Position numbers and translations under genes: made by a program
The notes under the pieces: model-generated
Seen by the model: only the letters and a program-made list of their open reading frames with translations
Database searches by the model: none
Told to the model about the DNA's origin: nothing
Shown here: one piece after another, positions 23,016 to 30,503 of the stretch
Position numbering within the stretch: the stretch's first letter is position 1
Layout of the letters: every line of letters begins with the position of its first letter
Assembly (NCBI GenBank): GCA_020743695.1
Contig: DYUK01000017.1
Location: 1 to 34,099 of the forward strand
DNA: 34,099 bases
Direction: 5' to 3'
From: Brevibacterium senegalense
Lineage (GTDB): Bacteria > Actinomycetota > Actinomycetes > Actinomycetales > Brevibacteriaceae

Positions 23016-23045
23016 GGGATCCACGGCCTCGGGATCCACGGCCTC
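23016..23045. repeat. Exact 15-bp tandem repeat between the tmk and lplA promoters
   Basis: gggatccacggcctc at 23016-23030 and 23031-23045, immediately upstream of the lplA -10 box. A partial third copy (ccacggcctcggg) lies near 22965. It could bind a regulator or be a replication-slippage product. Confidence 0.75.
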
Positions 23046-23056
23046 CGGCCGCTCGC

Positions 23057-23062
23057 TACTCT
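23057..23062 (+). promoter_or_regulatory. -10 box of the leaderless lplA-family gene
   Basis: TACTCT ends 6 nt before the GTG at 23069. Confidence 0.5.
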
Positions 23063-23068
23063 GGTGCC

Positions 23069-23845
23069 GTGCAGACACCCCCCGATCCGCAGGTCCCCGC
23101 CCGTCCGCAGCTCACCGTCCTGCGACACGGACCCGGCGACGCGATCGCGGACCTGTCACTGGCCCGCGGACTGCTGGATCGGGTGAAGAACGGCGACCGA
23201 GGCCCCCTCCTGCGGATCTACCGGTCCGCCCCCACCGTCGCGTTCGGCGGCCGCGACCGGTTCCTGTCCGGCTTCGCCGAGGCGATCGAGGCCGCCCGCG
23301 CCTACGATTTCACCCCGGCGCTTCGGACCCTGGGCGGCCGGGCCGCCGCGTACCACCCCGGCAGCCTCGTCGTCGATCACATCGAGCCCGCCCCGCGGGT
23401 CCTCTCCCCCACGCAGGACCGGTTCATCCGCTTCGGTGAGATGTATGCGGAGGCGCTGCGCGACATCGGGATCGACGCGCGCATGGGAGAGATCCCCGGC
23501 GAGTACTGCCCGGGCGAGCACAGCGTCAACGTGGGCGGACGGATCAAGGCCATCGGGACCGCGCAGCGCGTGGTGGGCGGCGCGTGGCTGTTCTCCTCGT
23601 CGATCATCGTCGAGGACCCGGATCCCATCCGCGCCGTGCTCACCGACGTGCAGGCCGCGCTGGGACTCGCGTGGGACCCCGCGACCGGCGGGTCGATCTC
23701 AGAACTGCACCCGGGCATCACAGTCGATGCCGTCGAGGACGCGGTGCTGACCCGCTACGCCCGCGAGTACGACCTGGTCCCCGGCGAGCTCACGCCGGAG
23801 GACGCGCAGGCCACGACCGGGCACCTGGACGCGCACCGGCTCTGA
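23069..23845 (+). CDS. Lipoate/biotin protein ligase family protein (BPL_LplA fold)
   Basis: A 258-residue cytoplasmic protein of the biotin/lipoate ligase fold. Blocks include RIYRSAPTVAFGGRDRFLSG, where LplA proteins have the R-x-x-x-P-V-V-x-G-R-x-Q type motif. The others are LGGRAAAYHPGSLVVDHIEP (R-R-x-S/G-G-G-x-V/A-x-H-like) and EYCPGEHSVNVGGRIKAIGTAQRVV (N-x-x-G-x-K-I-x-G-like, with the active-site Lys in RIKAIG). It probably attaches or transfers lipoate or octanoate to a carrier protein, but the motifs are diverged, so the exact substrate is open. It separates tmk from topA, which are close neighbours in many actinobacteria. The GTG at 23069 is chosen for its TACTCT -10 box 6 nt upstream. 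Confidence 0.85.
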   Translation: MQTPPDPQVPARPQLTVLRHGPGDAIADLSLARGLLDRVKNGDRGPLLRIYRSAPTVAFGGRDRFLSGFAEAIEAARAYDFTPALRTLGGRAAAYHPGSLVVDHIEPAPRVLSPTQDRFIRFGEMYAEALRDIGIDARMGEIPGEYCPGEHSVNVGGRIKAIGTAQRVVGGAWLFSSSIIVEDPDPIRAVLTDVQAALGLAWDPATGGSISELHPGITVDAVEDAVLTRYAREYDLVPGELTPEDAQATTGHLDAHRL

Positions 23846-23855
23846 GCCGGGTGCG
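23832..23855. terminator. Hairpin over the lplA-family stop codon, between convergent genes
   Basis: gcaccggct (23833-23841) pairs with agccgggtgc (23845-23854) with one bulged base and a 3-nt loop. The two convergent genes end 12 bp apart, so this may end both transcripts. Confidence 0.45.
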
Positions 23856-23857
23856 AC

Positions 23858-26734
23858 TCAGGGCGTCTTGGGCGTCGAGGTCCTCTTCGCCGTCGTCGTC
23901 TTCTTCGCAGTCGTCGTGGACCCGGTGGACTTCGAGCCCGTGGACTTCGAAGCCGTCGTCTTCTTCGCCGCCGTCGACTTTGATGCAGTCGACTTGGACG
24001 CCGTCGTCTTCTTCGCGGCCGTCGTCCTCGAGGTCGTCGTCTTCCGCGTGGTCGTGCGCTTCTTCGCCGGTCCCTTCGCCCGCTTCTCCGCCAGCAGCTC
24101 GAACGCGCGCGTCGCGGTGATGCCGTCGACGGAGTCGTCCTTGCGCAGGGTCGCGTTCGTCGTCCCGTCCGTCACGTAGGGGCCGAAGCGGCCGTCCTTC
24201 ACGACGACCGGCTTCTTCGACTCCGGATCCTCGCCCAGCTCCTTGAGGGGTGGCGCGGCCGTCTGGCCGCGACGCTGCTTGGGCTTCGAGTAGATCTCCA
24301 GCGCCTCGTCCAGCGTGATGTTGAAGATCTGCTCCTCCCGCTCCAGCGAGCGCGAGTCCGTCCCCTTCTTGAGGTACGGGCCGTAGCGGCCGTTCTGCGC
24401 GGTGATGGGCGTGCCCTCCGCGTCCTCGCCCACGGTGCGGGGCAGGGACAGCAGGCGCAGCGCCTGCTCGAGCGTCACGGTCGTGGGCTCCATCGACTTG
24501 AAGAGCGAGGCCGTGCGCGGCTTGGGCTTCTTCGCGCCCCGCTTGGGCTTCTCCTCCGGCTCCGGCAGCACCTCCGTCACGTAGGGGCCGAACCGCCCGG
24601 ACTTCGCGACGATCGTGTGACCGGACTCCGGGTCCACGCCCAGTTCGCGGTCGCCGGTGCCCTGCGTGCGGATGAGCTCGCGGGCGGACTCCTCCGTCAG
24701 CTCGTCCGGTGCCAGGTCGTCCGGCACGGACACGCGGCCCGGGTCGTCGCCCTCCTTCTCCGGCGCGACCTCCAGGTACGGGCCGTAGCGGCCCACGCGC
24801 AGGACGATGCCGTCTGCGATCGTGACGGAGTTGATCTCCCGCGCGTCGATGTCGCCCAAGTCGTCGACGACGGACTTGAGGCCGGGCTTCGCACCCTCGC
24901 CGTCCGAGCCGAAGTAGAAATCGTGCAGCCACTGCGTGCGGTCCTCGCGGCCGCCGGCGATCTGGTCGAGATCGCCCTCCAGATCCGCCGTGAACTGGTA
25001 GTCGACCAGTCCCGCGAAGTGTTCCTCCAGCAGACGCGTCACGGAGAACGCGACCCAGCTGGGCACCAGCGCGTTGCCGCGGTTGGTCACGTAGCCGCGG
25101 TCCTGGATCGTGGAGATCGTCGCCGCGTACGTGGACGGGCGACCGATCCCCAGCTCCTCGAGCCGCTTGACGAGGCTGGCCTCCGTGAAGCGCGGCGGCG
25201 GTGCGGTCGTGTGACCGTCCGGTGCCGCCTGGTCGACGGAGATCGCGTCGCCCTCCTTGACATCCGGCAGGCGCGACTCGCCGGACTCCTTGCCGGAGTC
25301 GTACCGCTCGACGTCGCGGCCCTCCTCGTAGGCGGCCAGGAATCCCTTGAACGTGATGACCGTGCCCGAGGTCGTGAACCCCGCCGCTGCCGGCGCCGCC
25401 TTCCAGCCGCCGCCGGACAGCTCCGCCGAGGCCTGGGCCAGATCCGCGGTGAACCGCATCGTCGCGGTCGATCCCTTGGCATCGGCCATCTGCGAGGCGA
25501 CGGTCCGCTTCCAGATGAGCTCATAGAGACGGAACTCGTCGCCGCCGATCGCGGACGACACCTGTGCGGGCGTGCGGAAGTGGTCGCCCGAGGGTCGGAT
25601 CGCCTCGTGCGCCTCCTGCGCGGCCTTCGCCTTCTTCCCGTACATACGGGGCTGAGCGGGCACGTACTCCGGTCCGTACAGCTCCGCCACCTGGTTGCGC
25701 GCGGCGGCGATCGCCTGGCCGGACAGCTGGGTGGAGTCCGTACGCATGTATGTGATGTAGCCGTTCTCGTACAGCGACTGGGCCACCCGCATCGCCTGGC
25801 GCGAGGACATGCGCAGCTTGCGGCCGGCCTCCTGCTGCAGGGTCGAGGTGGTGAACGGCGCCGCCGGGCGGCGCGTGTACGGCTTCGTCTCCAGGGAGGT
25901 GACGGTCAGGGAGTCCTTCGCGGTGCCGTTGAGCACGCCCGCCAGGGACGTGGCCTGCGGCTCGTCCAGGACGACGGCCTTCGACGCCTTCTTGAGCTGG
26001 CCCCGGTCGTCGAAGTCGCGGCCGGTGGCCACCTTCGACTCGTCCACCGTGTCCAGGCGGGCCTTGAACGGAGTGCCGCCCGCGGCCTCGGCGAGGGTGA
26101 TGTCCAGGTCCCAGTAGTCGGCGGAGACGAACGCCATGCGCTCCCGCTCCCGCTCGACGACCAGGCGGGTCGCGACGGACTGGACGCGGCCGGCGGACAG
26201 GCCGGCGCGCACCTTGCGCCACAGGACCGGCGACACCTCGTAGCCGTAGAGGCGGTCGAGGATGCGGCGGGTCTCCTGCGCGTCGACCAGGTCGACGTCC
26301 AGTTCGCGCGTGTTCTCCAGCGCGCGTTCGATCGCCTCCGGGGTGATCTCGTGGAACACCATCCGCTTGACGGGGATCGTGGGCTTGAGGACCTCCAGCA
26401 GGTGCCACGCGATGGCCTCGCCCTCGCGGTCCTCATCGGTTGCGAGGTAGAGCTCGTCCGCATCCTTGAGGAGCTTCTTGAGCTCCGTGACCTTCTTCTT
26501 CTTGTCCGGATCCACCCGGTAGTAAGGAGTGAAGCCGGAATCGACGTCGACGGCGAACCGGCCGTAGGGCCCCTTCTTCATGTCAGCCGGCAGCTCCGAC
26601 GGCTGCGGCAGGTCACGGATGTGACCCACCGAGGCGGTCACGTCATACCCGTCCCCCAGGTAGCCCACGATGGTGCGGGCCTTGGTGGGCGACTCGACGA
26701 TCACGAGTCTGCGGGGGCTGGTGGTGGCGGCCAT
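23858..26734 (-). CDS. topA: DNA topoisomerase I (type IA)
   Basis: A 958-residue essential enzyme that relaxes negative supercoils. The Toprim domain starts RRLVIVESPTKARTIVGYLG and has the metal-binding acidic triad region ATDEDREGE (residues 98-106). SAGRVQSVATRLVVERE and ITYMRTDSTQLSGQ carry the catalytic core, with nucleophile Tyr329. Several C-terminal repeats follow, each with a sKxGRFGPYVT-type core, as in actinobacterial TopoI, which lacks zinc fingers. The last 70 or so residues are a Lys/Thr/Ser tail of KKTTASKST-like units, a DNA-binding tail typical of the phylum. The ATG at 26734 has AAAGGA upstream. It is convergent with the lplA-family gene. Confidence 0.97.
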   Translation of the reverse strand: MAATTSPRRLVIVESPTKARTIVGYLGDGYDVTASVGHIRDLPQPSELPADMKKGPYGRFAVDVDSGFTPYYRVDPDKKKKVTELKKLLKDADELYLATDEDREGEAIAWHLLEVLKPTIPVKRMVFHEITPEAIERALENTRELDVDLVDAQETRRILDRLYGYEVSPVLWRKVRAGLSAGRVQSVATRLVVERERERMAFVSADYWDLDITLAEAAGGTPFKARLDTVDESKVATGRDFDDRGQLKKASKAVVLDEPQATSLAGVLNGTAKDSLTVTSLETKPYTRRPAAPFTTSTLQQEAGRKLRMSSRQAMRVAQSLYENGYITYMRTDSTQLSGQAIAAARNQVAELYGPEYVPAQPRMYGKKAKAAQEAHEAIRPSGDHFRTPAQVSSAIGGDEFRLYELIWKRTVASQMADAKGSTATMRFTADLAQASAELSGGGWKAAPAAAGFTTSGTVITFKGFLAAYEEGRDVERYDSGKESGESRLPDVKEGDAISVDQAAPDGHTTAPPPRFTEASLVKRLEELGIGRPSTYAATISTIQDRGYVTNRGNALVPSWVAFSVTRLLEEHFAGLVDYQFTADLEGDLDQIAGGREDRTQWLHDFYFGSDGEGAKPGLKSVVDDLGDIDAREINSVTIADGIVLRVGRYGPYLEVAPEKEGDDPGRVSVPDDLAPDELTEESARELIRTQGTGDRELGVDPESGHTIVAKSGRFGPYVTEVLPEPEEKPKRGAKKPKPRTASLFKSMEPTTVTLEQALRLLSLPRTVGEDAEGTPITAQNGRYGPYLKKGTDSRSLEREEQIFNITLDEALEIYSKPKQRRGQTAAPPLKELGEDPESKKPVVVKDGRFGPYVTDGTTNATLRKDDSVDGITATRAFELLAEKRAKGPAKKRTTTRKTTTSRTTAAKKTTASKSTASKSTAAKKTTASKSTGSKSTGSTTTAKKTTTAKRTSTPKTP
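23868..24060. repeat. Low-complexity tail-coding repeats in topA
   Basis: Imperfect, mostly codon-phased gtcgtcttcttcg-like units encode the Lys/Thr/Ser-rich C-terminal tail on the minus strand. Unit lengths vary in multiples of three, so expansion or loss would keep the frame. Confidence 0.6.
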
Positions 26735-26806
26735 GTATTCCTTTCGCCTGATCTCACGAGCACGCTTTCAGGCACAGCTGATCCTGCTGCGGTCGGATGT
26801 GTGCAC

Positions 26807-26812
26807 AATGTA
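26807..26812 (-). promoter_or_regulatory. Candidate extended -10 of topA
   Basis: TGCTACATT on the minus strand (TACATT with an upstream TGC) gives a leader of about 65 nt before the ATG. The 209-bp gap up to the methyltransferase stop also contains the repeated word ggcattcc near 26830 and 26852. I see nothing else clear there. Confidence 0.4.
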
Positions 26813-26943
26813 GCACCAGCGACGGACGCGGCATTCCCGCCGTCTCGCTGGGCATTCCGCGGGATGGGACGTGTACGGGGCCATCCCGGCGGCCGTCAGT
26901 CCCCCGCGTGGACGCTGGTGCGGTCGCCCCTGGGGCCGTCGGA

Positions 26944-28839
26944 TCAGTCGCCTGCGGGGACGATGATCGCGGCGGGGACCAGGGTGCGCACCTGGTCGAC
27001 CAATTGGCGGGTGAGGGCGTCCTCCTCGACCCCCAGCAGATGCGCCAGCGCCGCTGAGATCTGCGCGAGCGTCAGCGTCCCGTCGCACACCCCCAGGAAC
27101 CCGGCCAGCGCGGGATCGGCCTGGAAGGTCTGTGCCAGTCCCCCGCCCTGCTCGATCGTGATCATCGTGGGGTCGTCCGCGCCGGGTCGCAGGTGCCGGT
27201 GCTCGGTCACGTCCGCGGCCAGCTGGTAGGCGGTCGCGGCCAGTTCCGCGTCGCTCGCCTGCGCCAGCCACTCGAGCAGCCCCAGGCGGGTCTCCAGGAA
27301 CGTCGCGAGGCCTGCCGGGTTGGAGCCGGGACCGGATTCGATGGTCGCGAGGTCACGGAGGGGTGCGCTGGGCGCCATCTTTTCGCCCGGCCCAGTCTGC
27401 TCCTCCCGGCGCAGCAGGATCCAGCCGAATCCCACCTCGTCGACGCCGCGGTCCTCGAAGTCCTGCAGCCAACGGTCGACGTCCGCGTGCCACCGCGCCG
27501 AGGCCCGCAGCACCCCACCGTCCCGGATCCACGTCCGTGCGTACGCCGCCGGCCGCATGCGCTGCCGTTCGATGACCATCGCCGAGGCCGTGGTCGCCTC
27601 CGTCGTCGTGGTCACCGCTGGGTTCTCGGCCGCTCCTCGGGCCTCGGTCTCTTCCGCATCCGTGTCCAGCCAGGCGGTGGGCGGCGTCCGATCGCCGCCC
27701 CGCTCCCAGTTGCCCAGCATGACGGCCAGGCCGCCGGGCCGCAGGTGAGCGGGTGCGCCGCGGACCATCGACCGCATGATCGCGTCTCCCACCAACCCGC
27801 CGTCGCGGTAGCGGAATGCGCTGGCCTCCTCATGTCCGCCGCCTTCGGAACCATTGGCCACGTCGCTCACGTCGGGTTCTGCCCTGTCGTCCGTCCCCGA
27901 AACAGTGTCCGTGTCCGTGCCCTCAGTGCCCGTGTCCACTGTGTCCGTGCCGCGTGGTGTGATGACGAACGGCGGGTTGGAGACGAGGAGGTCGACGGCC
28001 TCGGGAAGGGGGTCGTAGAGGGATCCGGTGCGGAACTCGACGCGGTCGGTGAGGCCGGCCAGCCCCACGGTCAGTCGTGCGATGTCGAGGGCGCGGGGTG
28101 AGAGGTCGGTCGCGATGACGCGGTGGGCGTGGCGGGCCAGCATGACCGCCTGGATGCCGCACCCGGTGCCGATATCCGCGGCGAGCTCGACGTTCCCACG
28201 CGGCGTGATGTCGAGGAGGGTACGGCCCGCACCGCCATGGCCCAGGACGTACTCGCCGTCCAGGGCGTCCGGACGCGTGAACGTCCCGTGGTCCGCGACG
28301 AGCAGCAGTGTGTCATCGCCGGACCGCTGCCCGCGCGGAACGCCCACGGGTAGGGGGTGGCAGGTGACGGCGAGGACGGACCGGAGCATTCGGGAACCCG
28401 GCAGGGTCCCCGCAGCGGCCTCGGACGAGCCGTTCGGGCCGGTGCTTTGCTGCTGAGTGCTGGCCCCGGCCTCGACGGTGGTCGTGGGCTCATCCACCAG
28501 CAGTCCTCCGGCGAGCAGGGCGGCGACGAGGTCGGTCCCCAGGGCCTCGGCGGCGAGGTCCTCGGAGACAGCCGTGTCCAGCAAGAAGAGGAGGGCGACG
28601 ACCGCCAGGTTCCGGTCACGTGCGGACGAGCCGGTCTCCAGCAGTCGCAGGCAGTGGCGGCGGGCCGGTGCCGGGTCGTTGGCCTCGCGGGCGGCATCGA
28701 CGTCCGTGCCCCACAGCGCTTGCAGCGCGGCCGGCGAGTAGTGCGCCCGATGCAGGGCGGCGGCCAGGTCTGCCAGCACGGAGTCATCCAGGCGGGGCAC
28801 GGGCGGAAGCATGGGAGATGCGGGAGGGGTGGAGCTCAC
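26944..28839 (-). CDS. SAM-dependent methyltransferase with N-terminal extension (HemK/RsmC-type NPPF motif)
   Basis: A 631-residue protein. An N-terminal region (about 1-210) leads into a class I methyltransferase domain: motif I ELAADIGTGCGIQAVMLARH (DIGTGCG at 222-228), then ATDLSPRALDIARLT, and motif IV VSNPPF (NPPF 288-291). NPPF is typical of amino- or amide-N methyltransferases acting on glutamine or nucleobases. Immediately after it, an insertion of about 44 residues (297-340) rich in Thr, Asp and Gly interrupts the domain before AFRYRDGGLVGDAIMRSM. A C-terminal region of about 220 residues is family-specific. Large actinobacterial methyltransferases of this kind sit beside topA; the substrate is unknown. 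The GTG at 28839 has TACGAT 6 nt upstream, a leaderless start. Confidence 0.85.
   Translation of the reverse strand: MSSTPPASPMLPPVPRLDDSVLADLAAALHRAHYSPAALQALWGTDVDAAREANDPAPARRHCLRLLETGSSARDRNLAVVALLFLLDTAVSEDLAAEALGTDLVAALLAGGLLVDEPTTTVEAGASTQQQSTGPNGSSEAAAGTLPGSRMLRSVLAVTCHPLPVGVPRGQRSGDDTLLLVADHGTFTRPDALDGEYVLGHGGAGRTLLDITPRGNVELAADIGTGCGIQAVMLARHAHRVIATDLSPRALDIARLTVGLAGLTDRVEFRTGSLYDPLPEAVDLLVSNPPFVITPRGTDTVDTGTEGTDTDTVSGTDDRAEPDVSDVANGSEGGGHEEASAFRYRDGGLVGDAIMRSMVRGAPAHLRPGGLAVMLGNWERGGDRTPPTAWLDTDAEETEARGAAENPAVTTTTEATTASAMVIERQRMRPAAYARTWIRDGGVLRASARWHADVDRWLQDFEDRGVDEVGFGWILLRREEQTGPGEKMAPSAPLRDLATIESGPGSNPAGLATFLETRLGLLEWLAQASDAELAATAYQLAADVTEHRHLRPGADDPTMITIEQGGGLAQTFQADPALAGFLGVCDGTLTLAQISAALAHLLGVEEDALTRQLVDQVRTLVPAAIIVPAGD
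27900..27960. repeat. GTGTCC-type simple repeats coding the Thr/Asp insertion
   Basis: The plus strand reads as repeated gtgtccgtg and gtgcccgtg words, encoding TDT/VDT/GTD on the minus strand inside the methyltransferase gene. Confidence 0.6.
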
Positions 28840-28845
28840 CCCGTC

Positions 28846-28851
28846 ATCGTA
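28846..28851 (-). promoter_or_regulatory. -10 box of the leaderless methyltransferase gene
   Basis: TACGAT on the minus strand ends 6 nt before the GTG at 28839. The divergent gene's TACGAT lies 20 bp away. Confidence 0.5.
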
Positions 28852-28870
28852 GGTGCCACCCGCGCTGGAA

Positions 28871-28876
28871 TACGAT
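28871..28876 (+). promoter_or_regulatory. -10 box of the leaderless membrane-protein gene
   Basis: TACGAT ends 7 nt before the ATG at 28884. Confidence 0.5.
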
Positions 28877-28883
28877 TGCCCCG

Positions 28884-29672
28884 ATGTCGAGGACTCCTGT
28901 CCCCGCCACCAGTGACGCGCAGGTGGGGGCATCGCACGCGCGACTGGTCCGCGGTGTCGCCGCCGGCGCACTCGCGACCTTCGTCGCGCTGTTCTCGCAC
29001 GTGGCCGCCGGCGGCCACGCCCCGGTGCTGCCGGGTGTCGTGCTGCCCCTCGTGCTGGCGGTGTTCGTGAGCGTCGTGCTGGCGGGGCGGAAGCTGTCAC
29101 TCGTGCGGCTCAGTGCCTCGGTCGCAGTGAGCCAGACGGCTTTCCACTGGATCTTCAGCGCCGCCGCCGCGAGCGCGCCCGGAGCCGGACGAGCCTCCGC
29201 AGCCCGCGCGACGGCCGACGCCGTTGCAGCGGGCGACCCTCACGCGTTCCACCACGGTGCCGGCGTCCCCGCTGACTTCGCCGCGACCGTGGGGGCGGGG
29301 GCTTCCGCGGGGGCGGGGGCTTCCGCGGGCTCGGGTGCAAGTGCCGGCGCAGGCGCCGCAGCGGGTGGGCACGCACTGCACACGGCCGGGCACGACAGCC
29401 CACTCATGCTGGTCGCGCACGTGATCGCCGCCGTCGTGACGATCGCGGCCCTGCACCGCTCCGAGCTGATCCTCCATTCCCTCCTCCGCCTGCTGCGGCT
29501 GGTCCGGTCGCTGCTGGGCCCGCTGCTGCGTGTGCCCGCCCCGGTCGTCACGACCAGCAGGCGTCGTCTCCTGGGAGCCGGCTGTGCCGTCGTCTCCCCC
29601 GCACCGCTGGGTGTGGTCCGCTCGGCGCGCGTGGACCGCGGTCCACCGGTGCGCGTCCCCGCCGTGGCCTGA
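28884..29672 (+). CDS. Small membrane protein with Gly-Ala-Ser repeats and His clusters, copper-cluster associated
   Basis: A 262-residue protein, not assigned to a named family. About four hydrophobic segments are visible: VRGVAAGALATFVALFSHV, LPGVVLPLVLAVFVSVVLAG, LVRLSASVAVSQTAFHWIF and MLVAHVIAAVVTIAALH. Between the third and fourth lies a presumably extracytoplasmic loop with histidines (DPHAFHHGAG and GGHALHTAGHD). These flank a silk-like stretch of GAGASA/GSGASA units. The C-terminus is Arg/Pro-rich (SARVDRGPPVRVP). The next genes encode a PCu(A)C copper chaperone and a DyP peroxidase, and similar small His-bearing membrane proteins occur in actinobacterial copper loci. A role in copper handling is therefore inferred, not shown. 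The ATG at 28884 follows a TACGAT -10 box by 7 nt. Confidence 0.72.
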   Translation: MSRTPVPATSDAQVGASHARLVRGVAAGALATFVALFSHVAAGGHAPVLPGVVLPLVLAVFVSVVLAGRKLSLVRLSASVAVSQTAFHWIFSAAAASAPGAGRASAARATADAVAAGDPHAFHHGAGVPADFAATVGAGASAGAGASAGSGASAGAGAAAGGHALHTAGHDSPLMLVAHVIAAVVTIAALHRSELILHSLLRLLRLVRSLLGPLLRVPAPVVTTSRRRLLGAGCAVVSPAPLGVVRSARVDRGPPVRVPAVA

Positions 29673-29676
29673 GCCC

Positions 29677-29692
29677 GCGACCGCACGGTCGC
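29677..29692 (+). terminator. Short hairpin after the membrane-protein gene
   Basis: gcgacc-gcac-ggtcgc, perfect 6-bp arms starting 5 bp after the stop, no T-tract. The rest of the 141-bp gap has a 12-bp palindrome gcgggtgcccgc (29782-29793) just ahead of the next ribosome site. No TANNNT box was identified. Confidence 0.3.
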
Positions 29693-29813
29693 CGGTGCCG
29701 CACGGCAGAGCACCGACCACTTCCTTCACCGGGCTCTCCCCCGCCCCGGCACGCGCTCGACCTTCGCGTCGCGCTTGCCGGGCGGGTGCCCGCATCCGCA
29801 GAAAGGCGCACCC

Positions 29814-30503
29814 ATGCGCACTCGCACCTCTTTCGTCCTGCCCGCACTCACCGCTGCGGTCCTCCTCTCGGTCGCCGCGTGCGGCCAGGACTCCACCGCA
29901 GGATCCGAGACCGATTCCTCCTCCCAGTCGCTCTCGACCGAGGCCGCCCAGGCGACCGCGTCCCTCACCATCGAGGACCCCTGGGTCAAGGCCGCCGAGG
30001 ACGGCATGACCTCCTCATTCGGCCTCCTCACGAACGAAAGGGACGAGGACGTGACGCTCACCGCCGTCGAGTCCTCGATCTCCGATTCCATCGAACTGCA
30101 CGAGACCGCGGACGACGGCTCCGGCACCATGTCGATGAACGAGATCGACGGTGGCTTCCCGATCGCCGCGGGTGAGACGCTCGAGCTGGCTCCGGGCGGC
30201 GACCACATCATGTTCATGGAGTTCGACGGTCCCCTGGTCGCCGGGGACACGGTCGATCTCACCCTCGTCCTGTCCGACGGCTCACGCATCGAGTACGACG
30301 CCGCGGTCCGCGATTTCGCCGGCGCCAACGAGTCCTACAGCGCTGATGAGGAGGGACACGGAGCCGATGATGCCGGCCACGACCACGGCGACATGGACCA
30401 CGGAGGTTCCGACGACCTCGGCGATGGTGACGACGGGGATGCTGACGACCACGGCGACGCGGACGATCACGGTTCGCACACCGACCACGGCGGTGACGCG
30501 TGA
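29814..30503 (+). CDS. PCu(A)C-type copper chaperone lipoprotein with His/Asp-rich tail
   Basis: A 229-residue secreted lipoprotein. The signal peptide ends in the lipobox LLSVAAC with Cys23 as the lipid-modified residue. The PCu(A)C domain (about 50-172) includes DPWVKAAEDGMTSSFGLLTN and the copper ligands His96, Met106 or Met108, His131 and Met133 (LHETADDGSGTMSM, then GGDHIMFMEF). These fit the family's H-x-M-x-HxM pattern for Cu(I). The last 45 or so residues are an unusual His/Asp/Gly tail (GHDHGDMDHGG, DDHGDADDHG) that could bind more metal. AAAGG precedes the ATG at 29814. The stop overlaps the DyP start by 4 bp (GTGA), so the pair are made together. Confidence 0.92.
   Translation: MRTRTSFVLPALTAAVLLSVAACGQDSTAGSETDSSSQSLSTEAAQATASLTIEDPWVKAAEDGMTSSFGLLTNERDEDVTLTAVESSISDSIELHETADDGSGTMSMNEIDGGFPIAAGETLELAPGGDHIMFMEFDGPLVAGDTVDLTLVLSDGSRIEYDAAVRDFAGANESYSADEEGHGADDAGHDHGDMDHGGSDDLGDGDDGDADDHGDADDHGSHTDHGGDA

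Noticed and set aside
24617-27229. Plus-strand open frame of 870 codons opposite topA
   Set aside because: No domain or hydrophobic pattern; topA on the other strand is complete and convincing.
29282-29370. Possible CRISPR-like or minisatellite array in the GGGGGC-rich stretch
   Set aside because: The units are in-frame codons of a Gly-Ala-Ser loop, with no spacers.
29782-29793. gcgggtgcccgc palindrome as a CsoR-type copper operator ahead of the PCu(A)C gene
   Set aside because: It lacks the usual A/T-flanked ATACCC/GGGTAT-like halves and lies too near the ribosome site; GC-only palindromes arise easily at this base composition.
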